DNA from: WHSO01 sp963732875
GTDB lineage: Bacteria > Pseudomonadota > Alphaproteobacteria > SMXQ01
NCBI GenBank assembly: GCA_963732875.1
Contig: CAVTBD010000002.1
Location: forward strand, 372,001 to 436,000
Reading direction: 5' to 3'
DNA length: 64,000 nt
Part shown: in pieces, positions 32,093-40,381 of the stretch
Layout: every line of letters starts with the position of its first letter
How positions within the stretch are numbered: position 1 is the first letter of the stretch
Program-made: the position numbers and the translations under genes
Notes under the pieces: generated by a model
The model's database searches: none
Seen by the model: the letters and a program-made list of their open reading frames with translations, nothing else
What the model was told of the DNA's origin: nothing

Positions 32093-33784
32093 CTACTGGA
32101 AGTAGTAGAGCACCAGGGTGACCAGCAGCAGGAGGGCGACCCACAGCACGGTCGAGCCGACCGGCCAGGTGCGCGCCAGCGCCCCTTGGGGCCCGTGATG
32201 ACGGGACACGCCCTGCAGGAAGCGCCCGATCCACACCATGCTCGAGCGCCGGATCGAGCGGTCGATCGGCGTGAAGAACGCCAACATGCCCCGGCTCACG
32301 CCGGGCAGCAGGCGGCGGTAGGTCCAGTCGGCGTCGATGTTGGTGCTGGGCAGTTCATCCGGGTAGAGGCCGGTCAGCTTGAGCACGCAGAACGCCAGCA
32401 TGGCGAAGAACAGGAGCTGGCACTGGGTCATGACATGGGCCCAGGTATAGGGCGCGTAGTCCACCGGGAACGGCAGCGCGTTGTAGAGCACCCACGGGTA
32501 GCTGCCGTTGAAGACGCAGATGGCGGCGGCGATCGTCATGGCGACCAGCATGTTGCGCGGCGCCTCGGCGCAGCGGATGCCGGAATCGTGGGCAAAGAAG
32601 GCGAAGAACGGAATCTTGATGCCGGCGTGCTCCATCACGCCCGCCGAGGCGAACAGGAGCGCGAGCCACACCCAGGGGTGACCGTGCTCGAGGACGGCCA
32701 CCATCACCATGGACTTCGACACGAACCCTGCGAACAGGGGCAGGGCCGAGATCGAGGCCGCGCCGACCATGCACAGGCCCGCGGTCTTGGGCATGGACTT
32801 GTAGAGCCCGCCGAGATCGGAAGCCTTGATCTTGCCGGTGCGGAACAGCACGGCACCCATGCTCATGAACAGGAGCCCCTTGAAGATCACGTCGTTGAAG
32901 GCGTGGGCGACCGCGCCGTTGACCGCGAGCGCCGTGCCGAGCCCGATGCCGGTCACCATGAAGCCGATCTGGTTGATCATGCTGTAGGCCAGCACGCGCC
33001 GGAGGTCGTTCTCGATCACCGCGTAGAAGATCGGGAACATGGTCATGGCGGCACCGATATAGATCAGGATATCGGTCCCGGCATAGCTGCGGGCGAGCGC
33101 ATAGACCGCGACCTTGGTGGTAAACGCGCTCAGGAACACGGTCCCTGTCGGGGTCGCCTCCGGGTAGGTGTCGGTCAGCCAGTTGTGCAGCAGTGGGAAG
33201 CCGCACTTGATGCCGACGGCGAGGAAGATCAGCAGCCCGCCGACGCTGTCGATGGAAAGCTTGCCGAAGGCGATCGAGCCGGTTTCCGACGCGTGGGCCG
33301 CGATGCCCGCGAGCAGGATCACGCCCGACGCGATCTGGACCAGCAGGTAGCGCATGGCCGCACGCCGTGCCCGCGCCGTGCGACGCGCCAGGATCAGGAA
33401 CACCGAGGTGAGCGTCAGCAGCTCCCAGAACACGAAGAACGAGAGCAGGTCGCCGGCGAACACGGCGCCGAGTGCGCTGCCGGCATAGGCCACCCCGGCG
33501 ACGCTCTGGGTGGTGTCCTTGAGGTGCAGGGAATAGACGATGCCGATGAAGGCCGCGAGGTGGAACAGGTAGCCGAACAGAAGGCTGAGCCTGTCCACCC
33601 GGGCCAGAGACATGGTGTAGTCGAAGGCGGTCCAGGTGAAATGGCCGCCGCTGCCGAGATGATAGAGGTTGAAGGCGCCGACCACCGGGATCAGCAGCAG
33701 GATCGCCTGGCGCACGGTGCCCCGCGTCAGCGCGACCAGCACCGCGCCCACGTAGAAAACGGCGAAGGGGGCGATGCTAGTCAT
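32093..33784 (-). CDS. Mrp-type antiporter subunit D-like (third D), 563 aa
   Basis: Integral membrane proton-translocating subunit of the NuoL/M/N/MrpA/D family, last gene of the leftward antiporter operon. It has about 14 membrane segments and the family quinone-oxidoreductase domain motifs: Glu in LLSFFVFWELLTLTSVFLIL, Lys in VGIKCGFPLLHNWLTDTYPE, and KGLLFMSMGAVL. The C-terminal extension after residue 440 (VLKLTGLYPDELPSTNIDAD) carries an extra amphipathic stretch and a final membrane helix (LWVALLLLVTLVLYYFQ). It overlaps the small gene upstream by 8 bases. This is one of three D-type subunits in the operon, the others being at 34044 and 35552. Likely part of a Na+/H+ or K+/H+ antiporter complex. 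Confidence 0.88.
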   Translation of the reverse strand: MTSIAPFAVFYVGAVLVALTRGTVRQAILLLIPVVGAFNLYHLGSGGHFTWTAFDYTMSLARVDRLSLLFGYLFHLAAFIGIVYSLHLKDTTQSVAGVAYAGSALGAVFAGDLLSFFVFWELLTLTSVFLILARRTARARRAAMRYLLVQIASGVILLAGIAAHASETGSIAFGKLSIDSVGGLLIFLAVGIKCGFPLLHNWLTDTYPEATPTGTVFLSAFTTKVAVYALARSYAGTDILIYIGAAMTMFPIFYAVIENDLRRVLAYSMINQIGFMVTGIGLGTALAVNGAVAHAFNDVIFKGLLFMSMGAVLFRTGKIKASDLGGLYKSMPKTAGLCMVGAASISALPLFAGFVSKSMVMVAVLEHGHPWVWLALLFASAGVMEHAGIKIPFFAFFAHDSGIRCAEAPRNMLVAMTIAAAICVFNGSYPWVLYNALPFPVDYAPYTWAHVMTQCQLLFFAMLAFCVLKLTGLYPDELPSTNIDADWTYRRLLPGVSRGMLAFFTPIDRSIRRSSMVWIGRFLQGVSRHHGPQGALARTWPVGSTVLWVALLLLVTLVLYYFQ

Positions 33785-34034
33785 CGTAATAGTCTTCCCG
33801 GCGCATCACGAGCCGCCGCAGGACTTCCTTGGCGAGCAGGACCAGAACGACGAAGGCCACGAAGCCATAGAGCGCGTGGAAGCCGAACAGGTTCTCCCAC
33901 GGGTGCTCGGCGTGGACATGGATCACGAACTGCGCCGCCAGCGACAGCACGCACAGCGCGCAGATGCCGTAGATCACCAGACGGACGTTACGGGGATTAT
34001 CGAAGACGTGGCGCTTTTCGGATCCGGGCTCCAT
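33777..34034 (-). CDS. Small two-helix membrane protein in antiporter operon, 85 aa
   Basis: Two predicted membrane helices (VIYGICALCVLSLAAQFVIH and FHALYGFVAFVVLVLLAKEV) with charged ends (MEPGSEKRHVFDNPRN and RRLVMRREDYYDD). It overlaps the downstream D-like gene by 8 bases and follows the NuoN-like gene by nine, so it is part of the operon. I do not recognise a named subunit; it could be an accessory subunit of this antiporter variant. The short length and place between two D-type genes are the only context. Confidence 0.75.
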   Translation of the reverse strand: MEPGSEKRHVFDNPRNVRLVIYGICALCVLSLAAQFVIHVHAEHPWENLFGFHALYGFVAFVVLVLLAKEVLRRLVMRREDYYDD

Positions 34035-34043
34035 GGCTTCCCC

Positions 34044-35555
34044 CTAATTGGCGACGATCGGCAGAAGCAGCTTGTAGAGCGGCTCCGGCCACAGGAACAG
34101 GGCGACGCATCCCGCCGCCGTGATGACGATGGCGAACAGGCACGGCCACGGTGCCTCATGCACCTTCTCCCGGGCCCCGAGCGGCTCGGCGCCGAGCCCG
34201 GCGTCGTGGGCCGCGTCGGCCCCGCCGCCCGAGGGCCGCGCACCGAAGAATCCGCGCAGCGGAATCGGCAGCAGATAGGCCACGTTAAGCACCGAGCTGA
34301 TCATCAGGACAGCCACCATCACGAGCTGATGGGCTTTGAGCGCGCCGAGCACGAGGTACCATTTGCTCCACAGCCCGGCGAACGGCGGCAGGCCGATGAT
34401 CGACAGGCTCGCGACCAGGAACGCGACCGTGGTTATCGGCATCACCCGGCCGATTCCGGCGAGCTCGCTCACCTCGGTCTTGTGGGTGGCCACCATGAAG
34501 GCGCCGGCGCAGAAGAACAGCGTGATCTTGCCGAAGGCGTGGGTGGCGATGTGCAGTCCGCCGCCGGTCACCGAGAGGTCGTTCGCCAGCATCGCGCCGA
34601 GCACGATGTAGGAAAGCTGGCTGACGGTAGAGTAGGCGAGCCGTGCCTTGAGGTTGTCGCGCGTCATGGCGACCAGGGAGGCGATGACGATGGTCGCGGC
34701 TGCGAGCCATGACAGGTATTGGCTCCCCGGTAGCAGGCGCAGGAAATCGAGCCCGAAGATGTAGACCGAGACCTTGAGGATGGTGAACACCCCGGCCTTG
34801 ACCACGGCGACGGCGTGGAGGAGCGCGCTCACCGGGGTCGGCGCCACCATGGCCGACGGCAGCCAGCGGTGGAACGGCATGAGCGCCGCCTTGCCCGTGC
34901 CGAGCACGTAAAGCGCCAGCAACACGCTGGCCATGACGGGATCGATCTTGCCCTTGAGCACGCCGCCCACGGTGAAATCGAGGGTGCCGGCCACCACCCA
35001 GGTCCACAGGATCGCGAGCAGTTGCAGCCCGATCGAGGTCCCCAGCAGCAGGCCGAGGTAGATGCGCCCGGCGCGCCGGGCCTCCGGCGTGCCGGCATGG
35101 GTGACCAGCGGGTAGGTGCATAGCGTCAGGGCTTCATAGAAGATGAACAGGGTGCCCATGTTGCCCGCGAAGGCGATGCCCATGACGTTGCCGAGCGAGA
35201 TCGCGAAGAAGGTGTAGAACCGCGTCTGGTGCTCCTCGTGGTGGGCGCGCATGTAGCCGATCGAATAGATCGAGGTCACGATCCACAGGAAGCTCGCGAT
35301 CAGCGCGAACAGGAGCCCGAGCGGCTCGACCTTGAAGGCGATGGAGAGGCCCGGCAGGATGTCGAGCACCCGGAGACTGGGCATGTGCCCGGCCTGGACC
35401 TCCGGCAGCAGCGAGGAAACGGTGAGGAACAGGCCGATGGCGGCGGTAACCGTCACAGCCTCGCGCAGGTTGGGGCGATGGCCGTTCATGGCGATCAGGA
35501 ACGCCGCCACGAACGGCAGTAGGATGGTGACGGTGATCGCGGTATCCGGAGTCAC
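34044..35555 (-). CDS. Mrp-type antiporter subunit D-like (NuoN-like), GTG start, 503 aa
   Basis: Integral membrane ion-translocation subunit with about 14 helices. Family motifs include the Glu of MGTLFIFYEALTLCTYPLVT, the Lys of GTGKAALMPFHRWLPSAMVA with the HAVAVVKAGVFTILKV half-channel (Lys), and KARLAYSTVSQLSYIVLG. The GTG start at 35555 overlaps the stop of the D gene upstream (GTGA), so the two are translationally coupled. Length is as expected for subunit D/NuoN. It is the second of three D-type subunits. The C-tail after helix 13 contains a long hydrophilic stretch (PSGGGADAAHDAGLGAEPLG) before the last helix. Confidence 0.9.
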   Translation of the reverse strand: MTPDTAITVTILLPFVAAFLIAMNGHRPNLREAVTVTAAIGLFLTVSSLLPEVQAGHMPSLRVLDILPGLSIAFKVEPLGLLFALIASFLWIVTSIYSIGYMRAHHEEHQTRFYTFFAISLGNVMGIAFAGNMGTLFIFYEALTLCTYPLVTHAGTPEARRAGRIYLGLLLGTSIGLQLLAILWTWVVAGTLDFTVGGVLKGKIDPVMASVLLALYVLGTGKAALMPFHRWLPSAMVAPTPVSALLHAVAVVKAGVFTILKVSVYIFGLDFLRLLPGSQYLSWLAAATIVIASLVAMTRDNLKARLAYSTVSQLSYIVLGAMLANDLSVTGGGLHIATHAFGKITLFFCAGAFMVATHKTEVSELAGIGRVMPITTVAFLVASLSIIGLPPFAGLWSKWYLVLGALKAHQLVMVAVLMISSVLNVAYLLPIPLRGFFGARPSGGGADAAHDAGLGAEPLGAREKVHEAPWPCLFAIVITAAGCVALFLWPEPLYKLLLPIVAN

Positions 35556-37036
35556 TGCGCGATCCCCATCAGGACCCGGGCCGCCTTGAAGGCGATCTCG
35601 GACGTCAGGTTGGCGTCGATGCCGAAGTAGAAGTTCGCGCCGATCAGCACGTAGGTCGGGATCAGCATGGAGAGCGGTGCTTCGCGCACCGGACGGTCGT
35701 CACGGACGTCGTCCATGTAGGCCGCCTCGACCACGCGCCAGATGTAAATGACCGCGATCAGCGAGCTCGCCACGATCAGCACGGCGATCGGCCAGCGTCC
35801 CGATTGGATGGCCGCGGCCACAAGGTACCACTTGGACACGAAGCCGACCGTCAGCGGCATCCCGATCAGGCTGAGCCCTCCGGCAACGAAGGCGCCCATG
35901 GTCCAGGGCATCTTGCGGCCGAGCCCGCGCACCGAATCGATGGTGGCACTGCCACGGCGCAGCACGATCGCGCCGACGGCCATGAACAGCGCGCTCTTGA
36001 TCAGGGCGTGGTTGAACAGGTGGATCATGGTCGCCGCGAGGCCGGTGACCGAGGCGAAGCTCATGCCGAGGATCATGTAGCCGATCTGCGCGATCGACGA
36101 GTAGGCGAGCATCCGCTTGATGTCGACCTGGAACACGGCGACGGTAGAGGCCGCGAACATGGCGGCGAGCGCAAGCGGCGTGAACAGGTAGGTCAGCGTC
36201 AGGCCGAGCAGCGAATAATCGGTGCCGAAGATCGTGAACAGGAACCGCAGCATCAGGTAGACCATCGCCTTGGTCGCGGTCGCCGCCAGGAACGCGGTCA
36301 CCGACGATGGCGCGAAGGCATAGGCATTGGGCAGCCATAGGTGCAGCGGGAACAGGGCGAGCTTGAGGCCGAGGCCGGTGACGATGAAGGCGAAGGCGAC
36401 CAGCACAGTGCGGTTGTTCTCGAGCCCCTGCAGGCGCGCCGCCAGGTCGGCCATGTTCAGGGTGCCGGTCATCATGTAGACTAGGCCGATGCCGATCACG
36501 AAGAAGGTGGCGCCGATGCTGCCCATGACCAGGTAGGTGTAGGAGGCAGTCAGGGCGCGACGGTCGCGGTGCGCGCCGAGCGCCACCAGCACGTAGGTCG
36601 AGAGCGAGGATATCTCGAGGAATACGAAGGCGTTGAACGCGTCGCCCGTGATCACGATACCCATCAGGCCGGTGAAGCACAGCAGGTAGCAGGTGTAGAA
36701 CAGGGCCTGGTTGTGGGCCTCGATCTCGTTGGCGACGCTCACCCGCGCGTAAGGCAGGACCACCGTGCCGATCGCCGAGATGATGACCAGCACGAAGGCA
36801 TTGACCGGATCGATGCGATACTCGATGCCCCAGGGCGCCGCCCAGTCGCCCAGCATGTAGGAGATCGTCCCGTGGGTCAGGACCTGGTGGAGCAGGGTGA
36901 CCGAGATCGCGAAGGCGATGGCGCAGACGATCAGCGCGAAATACCACGACAGGCTGGCGCGCCGCGAGAACGCGCTCAGCGGCGCGGCCACCAGCGGCAC
37001 GACGATCTGCAGGATCGGAAGATTATGCATGAACAT
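35552..37036 (-). CDS. mnhD: Mrp antiporter subunit D (MnhD), 494 aa
   Basis: Proton-translocating subunit D of the multisubunit cation/proton antiporter. Motifs are the Glu in NAFVFLEISSLSTYVLVALG, Lys in GLGLKLALFPLHLWLPNAYA and SSVTAFLAATATKAMVYLML, and KRMLAYSSIAQIGYMILG followed by the His of MIHLFNHALIKSALFMAVGA. The start at 37036 lies 5 bases from the end of the C subunit gene. Length and motif order are those of standard MnhD/MrpD (about 490-500). It directly follows subunit C, as in all Mrp operons. Part of an operon reading E, F, G, B fusion, C, D, D, small protein, D. Confidence 0.92.
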   Translation of the reverse strand: MFMHNLPILQIVVPLVAAPLSAFSRRASLSWYFALIVCAIAFAISVTLLHQVLTHGTISYMLGDWAAPWGIEYRIDPVNAFVLVIISAIGTVVLPYARVSVANEIEAHNQALFYTCYLLCFTGLMGIVITGDAFNAFVFLEISSLSTYVLVALGAHRDRRALTASYTYLVMGSIGATFFVIGIGLVYMMTGTLNMADLAARLQGLENNRTVLVAFAFIVTGLGLKLALFPLHLWLPNAYAFAPSSVTAFLAATATKAMVYLMLRFLFTIFGTDYSLLGLTLTYLFTPLALAAMFAASTVAVFQVDIKRMLAYSSIAQIGYMILGMSFASVTGLAATMIHLFNHALIKSALFMAVGAIVLRRGSATIDSVRGLGRKMPWTMGAFVAGGLSLIGMPLTVGFVSKWYLVAAAIQSGRWPIAVLIVASSLIAVIYIWRVVEAAYMDDVRDDRPVREAPLSMLIPTYVLIGANFYFGIDANLTSEIAFKAARVLMGIAQ

Positions 37037-37041
37037 GGGGA

Positions 37042-37419
37042 TCAGTCTTCCCCGTACTCGGCCGCGTCATCGGCGCGCTGGATCTCGTCTTCCTCGATCG
37101 AGTTGTAGGCGTTCTTGATGCGCACGACGAGCGCGAGGCCGAGCCCCGTGGTGGCGATGCCGACCACGATTGCCGTCAGGATCAGCACGCTCGGCAGGGG
37201 ATTGGAGAACACCTCCGGCTTGCCGGTGAGGATCGCGGCCGTTCCGCCCCGGATCTTGCCCATGGAGATGTAGAGCATGAACACTGAGGTCTGGAAGATG
37301 TTGAGCCCGATGATCTTCTTCACCAGGTTGCCGCGTGAGACAACGATGTAGAAGCCGGTCATCATCAGCACGATGACGATCCAGTAGTTGAACAGGCCGA
37401 GGACGTCGTGAAGGGTCAT
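37042..37419 (-). CDS. mnhC: Mrp antiporter subunit C (MnhC, NuoK-like), 125 aa
   Basis: Small membrane subunit with three helices, homologous to NuoK. Segments are LGLFNYWIVIVLMMTGFYIV, NLVKKIIGLNIFQTSVFMLY and LPSVLILTAIVVGIATTGLG with Glu/Thr positions typical of subunit C (the second helix has the conserved QTSVFMLYISMG). The ATG at 37419 is chosen over the two upstream GTG codons because GAGGAG lies five bases before it; its first bases overlap the stop of the B-type fusion (TGATG). C-terminus is acidic (NSIEEDEIQRADDAAEYGED), longer than usual by about 15 residues. Likely a proton-path subunit alongside subunit D. Confidence 0.92.
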   Translation of the reverse strand: MTLHDVLGLFNYWIVIVLMMTGFYIVVSRGNLVKKIIGLNIFQTSVFMLYISMGKIRGGTAAILTGKPEVFSNPLPSVLILTAIVVGIATTGLGLALVVRIKNAYNSIEEDEIQRADDAAEYGED

Positions 37420-38411
37420 CACCACTCCTCGTCGCCGATCGGCTGGCCCTGGCCGGCGAAGGCGTAGAAGGTGGAGACCATCACCGCGGCCACCGTCATG
37501 CCTACGCCGAATTCGACCAGCATGAGTCCGATCTCCTGGCCATGGCTCGCCTCATGGGCGAGCACCGAGTAGTCGAGATAGTTGCGGCCGAGGAACAGGC
37601 TGACGATGCCGGTACCCCCGTAGATCAGGACACCCGCCGCCAGCATCCAGCGCACCACGCGCCCGGGCATGGCGCGGCGCGCGGTATCGAGCCCGAATAC
37701 GAGCGCGTAGATGATGAATGCGGTGGCGAAGATGACGCCCGCCTGGAATCCGCCGCCGGGACCGAAATCGCCGTGGAACTGGACGTAGAGGGCGAACAGG
37801 AGGATCGGACTTATCAGCACCTTGGTCACGACGCGCAGGACGAGGTGGTGGTCCATGGCCGTGATCTTCTCGCCGACGTGCTCTCGGATGGTGCCGGCAA
37901 GCAGCAGCAGCACGCCGATGCCTGCGGTAAAGATCACGGTGGTCTCACCCAGGGTATCGAAGCCGCGGTAGCCGGCGACCACCGCGGTCACGATGTTGGG
38001 AACCCGGAAATCGGCTTCCGTGTTGTTGATGTAACGGTCGACCACGTGGTGATGAATCGGCGCGGCGGGGTCGCCGAAACGCGGCATGTCCAGCGTGCCG
38101 TAGACCAGCGCCGCCCCGGTCACGAGCACGACCAGGATCGGCAGCACGCGCGAACGGGTCCGGGGCGCTTCGCGCCGGGCTGTGAGGGCGAGGGTCGACA
38201 GCATCAGCACCGTGGAGATGCCCGCACCGACCGCGGCCTCGGTGAAGGCGACGTCCACCGCGTCGAGATGCACGAACAGCGCCGCCGACACGAACGAAAA
38301 CACGCCGGACAGCATGACAGAGGAGAACAGCGTCACGCGGCGCATGATGGCGAACGCGGTACCGGCCAGGAACAGCAGGAGCGCGATATCGATGGCGGCT
38401 TCGATGGCTAT
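37419..38411 (-). CDS. Fused MbhD-MbhE-MnhB antiporter subunit, possible AUA start, ~330 aa
   Basis: Membrane protein joining three parts normally separate or at the end of MrpA. Residues about 1-85 are MbhD/DUF4040-like (LFSSVMLSGVFSFVSAALFV and DVAFTEAAVGAGISTVLM), about 85-185 MbhE-like (GTLDMPRFGDPAAPIHHHVV, AGYRGFDTLGETTVIFTAGI), and the rest MnhB (VTKVLISPILLFALYVQFHG, DFGPGGGFQAGVIFA). The frame is open for 108 further codons upstream, but that overlaps subunit G. No ATG, GTG or TTG fits: the first useful codon is ATA at 38411-38409, overlapping the stop of MnhG (ATAG) with GAGGAG eight bases upstream. ATC at 38405 or CTG are alternatives. The stop overlaps MnhC. Confidence 0.82.
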   Translation of the reverse strand: MAIEAAIDIALLLFLAGTAFAIMRRVTLFSSVMLSGVFSFVSAALFVHLDAVDVAFTEAAVGAGISTVLMLSTLALTARREAPRTRSRVLPILVVLVTGAALVYGTLDMPRFGDPAAPIHHHVVDRYINNTEADFRVPNIVTAVVAGYRGFDTLGETTVIFTAGIGVLLLLAGTIREHVGEKITAMDHHLVLRVVTKVLISPILLFALYVQFHGDFGPGGGFQAGVIFATAFIIYALVFGLDTARRAMPGRVVRWMLAAGVLIYGGTGIVSLFLGRNYLDYSVLAHEASHGQEIGLMLVEFGVGMTVAAVMVSTFYAFAGQGQPIGDEEW

Positions 38412-38764
38412 TGTCCGCTCTCCTCTGGCTTCGTCTTGGCGCCGGGGCGCGGAGGAACGTCCGTTCCCGTGGGGCGAAGGCCCGTGACCAACGCGGCATT
38501 GGCGATGGCATGAGTCGAGGTGGGGCTGGTGAAGAACAGGAACGCGCCGATCAGGAACAGCTTCACCGCGACCAGGCCGAAGCCGGCCTGGAGCATCAGG
38601 CCGAGCAGTATCAGCCCTGCACCAAGGGTATCGGTGATGCCGGCAGGATGCATGCGCGTGTAGAAATCGGGCATGCGGACGAGGCCGAGCGCGCCGGTCA
38701 GAACGAGGAAGGCGCCGGCCATCAGCAGGACCCAACTGGTGATATCGAGAGCCAGGTCCGCCAT
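38408..38764 (-). CDS. mnhG: Mrp antiporter subunit G (MnhG), 118 aa
   Basis: Small membrane subunit with three helices. The family signature is LVLTGALGLVRMPDFYTRMH followed by PAGITDTLGAGLILLGLMLQ. The third helix is AVKLFLIGAFLFFTSPTSTH with the conserved TSPTSTHAIA. The start at 38764 overlaps the stop of subunit F (ATGA). The C-tail is hydrophilic (PTGTDVPPRPGAKTKPEESG). Length is standard for the family (about 100-125). Part of the leftward operon. Confidence 0.9.
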   Translation of the reverse strand: MADLALDITSWVLLMAGAFLVLTGALGLVRMPDFYTRMHPAGITDTLGAGLILLGLMLQAGFGLVAVKLFLIGAFLFFTSPTSTHAIANAALVTGLRPTGTDVPPRPGAKTKPEESGQ

Positions 38765-39045
38765 CACGCCCGATCCTTCTGCTCGATGCTGTCGCCGAGG
38801 GTGCGGTAGCGGAAGAACTTGAGCACGGCGATGGTGCCGATGAAGTTGAGCAGGGCGTAGAGCAGGGCGATATCCAGGAAATCCGGCCGTCCGGTCAGGA
38901 ACCCCATGACGGCGATCATCAGGACGGTCTTGGTACCGAAGGAATTGGCCGCGAGCACGCGGTCGTAGAGGGTAGGCCCGGCATAGAGCCGCACCAGGGC
39001 CAGCACCATGGCCATCAGCAATGCCGCCGCGGTGGCCGTGAACAT
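38764..39045 (-). CDS. mnhF: Mrp antiporter subunit F (MnhF), 93 aa
   Basis: Small membrane subunit with three helices. The family motif is RLYAGPTLYDRVLAANSFGT, the second helix TKTVLMIAVMGFLTG, the third DIALLYALLNFIGTIAVLKF. The start (ATG at 39045) lies two bases after the stop of subunit E and the stop overlaps subunit G, so translation is coupled along the operon. Length 93 matches the family. Longer open frame upstream is a shadow of subunit E and is rejected. Confidence 0.9.
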   Translation of the reverse strand: MFTATAAALLMAMVLALVRLYAGPTLYDRVLAANSFGTKTVLMIAVMGFLTGRPDFLDIALLYALLNFIGTIAVLKFFRYRTLGDSIEQKDRA

Positions 39046-39047
39046 GT

Positions 39048-39536
39048 TCAGCGGGCCTCGATCCGGTCGACACGCTGGTCCATGTCGCCCTCGGCCAGGC
39101 CGTCGGCCATTTCGCGCGTGATGGCGTGGACCAGGATATTGCCGTCCTCGATCTCGACCGACACCGTGCCCGGCGTCAACGTGATGGAGTTGGCATATAT
39201 CACCTTGCCGACGTCGGTGCGTTGCGTCGCCGGCACCCAGATCATGGTCGGGCTGATGGGCAGCTTCGGACTGAGGACGATCTTCGCGACGTCGATATTC
39301 GCTTTGATGATTTCCTTCGCCAGCCAGACGATATAACCGAACCAGCCGATGCGAAGTTGAAGAGGGACGGCTTCGTGATCGACCACGTCGAGCCGCGCGG
39401 CGATCAGCACGATCGTGATGCAGGACAGCACGCCGAAACCGATCATGAGCGGCACGTAATGTCCCGACAGGAGCAGCCACAGCGCAAACATCGCCAAGCC
39501 CAGGCCGATGGGATGCGTGAGGGTCTTGAACTTCAT
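39048..39536 (-). CDS. mnhE: Mrp antiporter subunit E (MnhE), 162 aa
   Basis: First gene of the leftward antiporter operon. Two or three membrane helices at the start (LGLAMFALWLLLSGHYVPLM, IGFGVLSCITIVLIAARL, YIVWLAKEIIKANIDVAKIV), followed by the typical cytoplasmic domain (LTPGTVSVEIEDGNILVHAI). Family length 158-170. The ATG at 39536 is chosen because it gives MKFKTLTHPIG, the usual short start; a longer frame has Pro/Thr-rich N-tail. The ribosome site is weak. Its E-F-G-B-C-D order is the mirror of the typical A-B-C-D-E-F-G order, and subunit A is missing. Confidence 0.9.
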   Translation of the reverse strand: MKFKTLTHPIGLGLAMFALWLLLSGHYVPLMIGFGVLSCITIVLIAARLDVVDHEAVPLQLRIGWFGYIVWLAKEIIKANIDVAKIVLSPKLPISPTMIWVPATQRTDVGKVIYANSITLTPGTVSVEIEDGNILVHAITREMADGLAEGDMDQRVDRIEAR

Positions 39537-39776
39537 GACGCGGGTGCTCTCGCCTGTCGTCGGCGGGCCCGCCGTCGGCGAGACCCTCCCCGTGATTGTT
39601 GGAATTGTGGATACAGGCCCCACCGAGGCCCGTCAACCCCGACCTGAAAACCGGGTTATGGCGCCGAAAAGCGCGGGATTCCGGGGCTTGCGAAGGTTGC
39701 CGCCACGTTTGAACGGATTTTGGAAAAGTGATACGGTACTACATATAAAAAAATGGTACAGGGGGCTTACATTCCA

Positions 39777-40304
39777 ATGAGTTACGACGGGATGGGAGAT
39801 GAACCAGACGATCTCCGTGAAATCAGCGGCGTCGTCAAATGGTTCAATACAGTAAAGGGCTTCGGATTCGTCACACCTTCCGATGGTTCGAATGATGCGT
39901 TCCTGCATCTTTCGGTGCTTCGGGAGGCGGGCTACGCAACGTTGCAGCCCGGTGCCACGGTTCGTTGCGAAATATCGGCGCGGTCCAAGGGACTCCAGGT
40001 CACTCGCATCGTGAACATTGATGAAAGCACGGCAACGCCGGCTCCGTCGCCATCGGGACAATCGCAAGCCCATGGTCACGAGCAGCTCGGCCCGGCCAGT
40101 GAATTCGTCGAAGCGACGGTGAAGTGGTTCAATCCCGACAAGGGCTACGGCTTCGTCTGCCAGCTGGACAATGAACGCGACGTGTTCGTCCACATGGTGA
40201 CGCTGCGCCGGTCGGGGGTGCGGGAGCTCGAGGCCGGGCAGGCCGTGAAGGTCCGCATTGCCGAGGGGCCGAAGGGCCCCCAGGCGACGGAAATCCGCCT
40301 CTAA
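39777..40304 (+). CDS. Double cold-shock-domain protein, 175 aa
   Basis: Nucleic-acid-binding protein with two cold-shock domains, at about residues 18-82 (ISGVVKWFNTVKGFGFVTPS; RNA-binding segments KGFGFV and DAFLHLS) and 112-175 (EATVKWFNPDKGYGFVCQLD; KGYGFV and DVFVHMV). The linker is Ser/Pro/Gln-rich. Double CSD proteins are frequent in Alphaproteobacteria and act as RNA chaperones at low temperature or entry to stationary phase. Start at 39777 (MSYDGMGDEP) preferred; the ATG 24 bases earlier lies in the AT-rich leader. An AT-rich stretch (ACATATAAAAAAA) just upstream is a plausible promoter. Confidence 0.88.
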   Translation: MSYDGMGDEPDDLREISGVVKWFNTVKGFGFVTPSDGSNDAFLHLSVLREAGYATLQPGATVRCEISARSKGLQVTRIVNIDESTATPAPSPSGQSQAHGHEQLGPASEFVEATVKWFNPDKGYGFVCQLDNERDVFVHMVTLRRSGVRELEAGQAVKVRIAEGPKGPQATEIRL

Positions 40305-40381
40305 CCGGCGCGTTTCCGGGTTAAAGTATTCCGGCGCGGGATTCCCCCGCGGCCGGTGAGGTGCGCGTGGGCTGTACCGTC

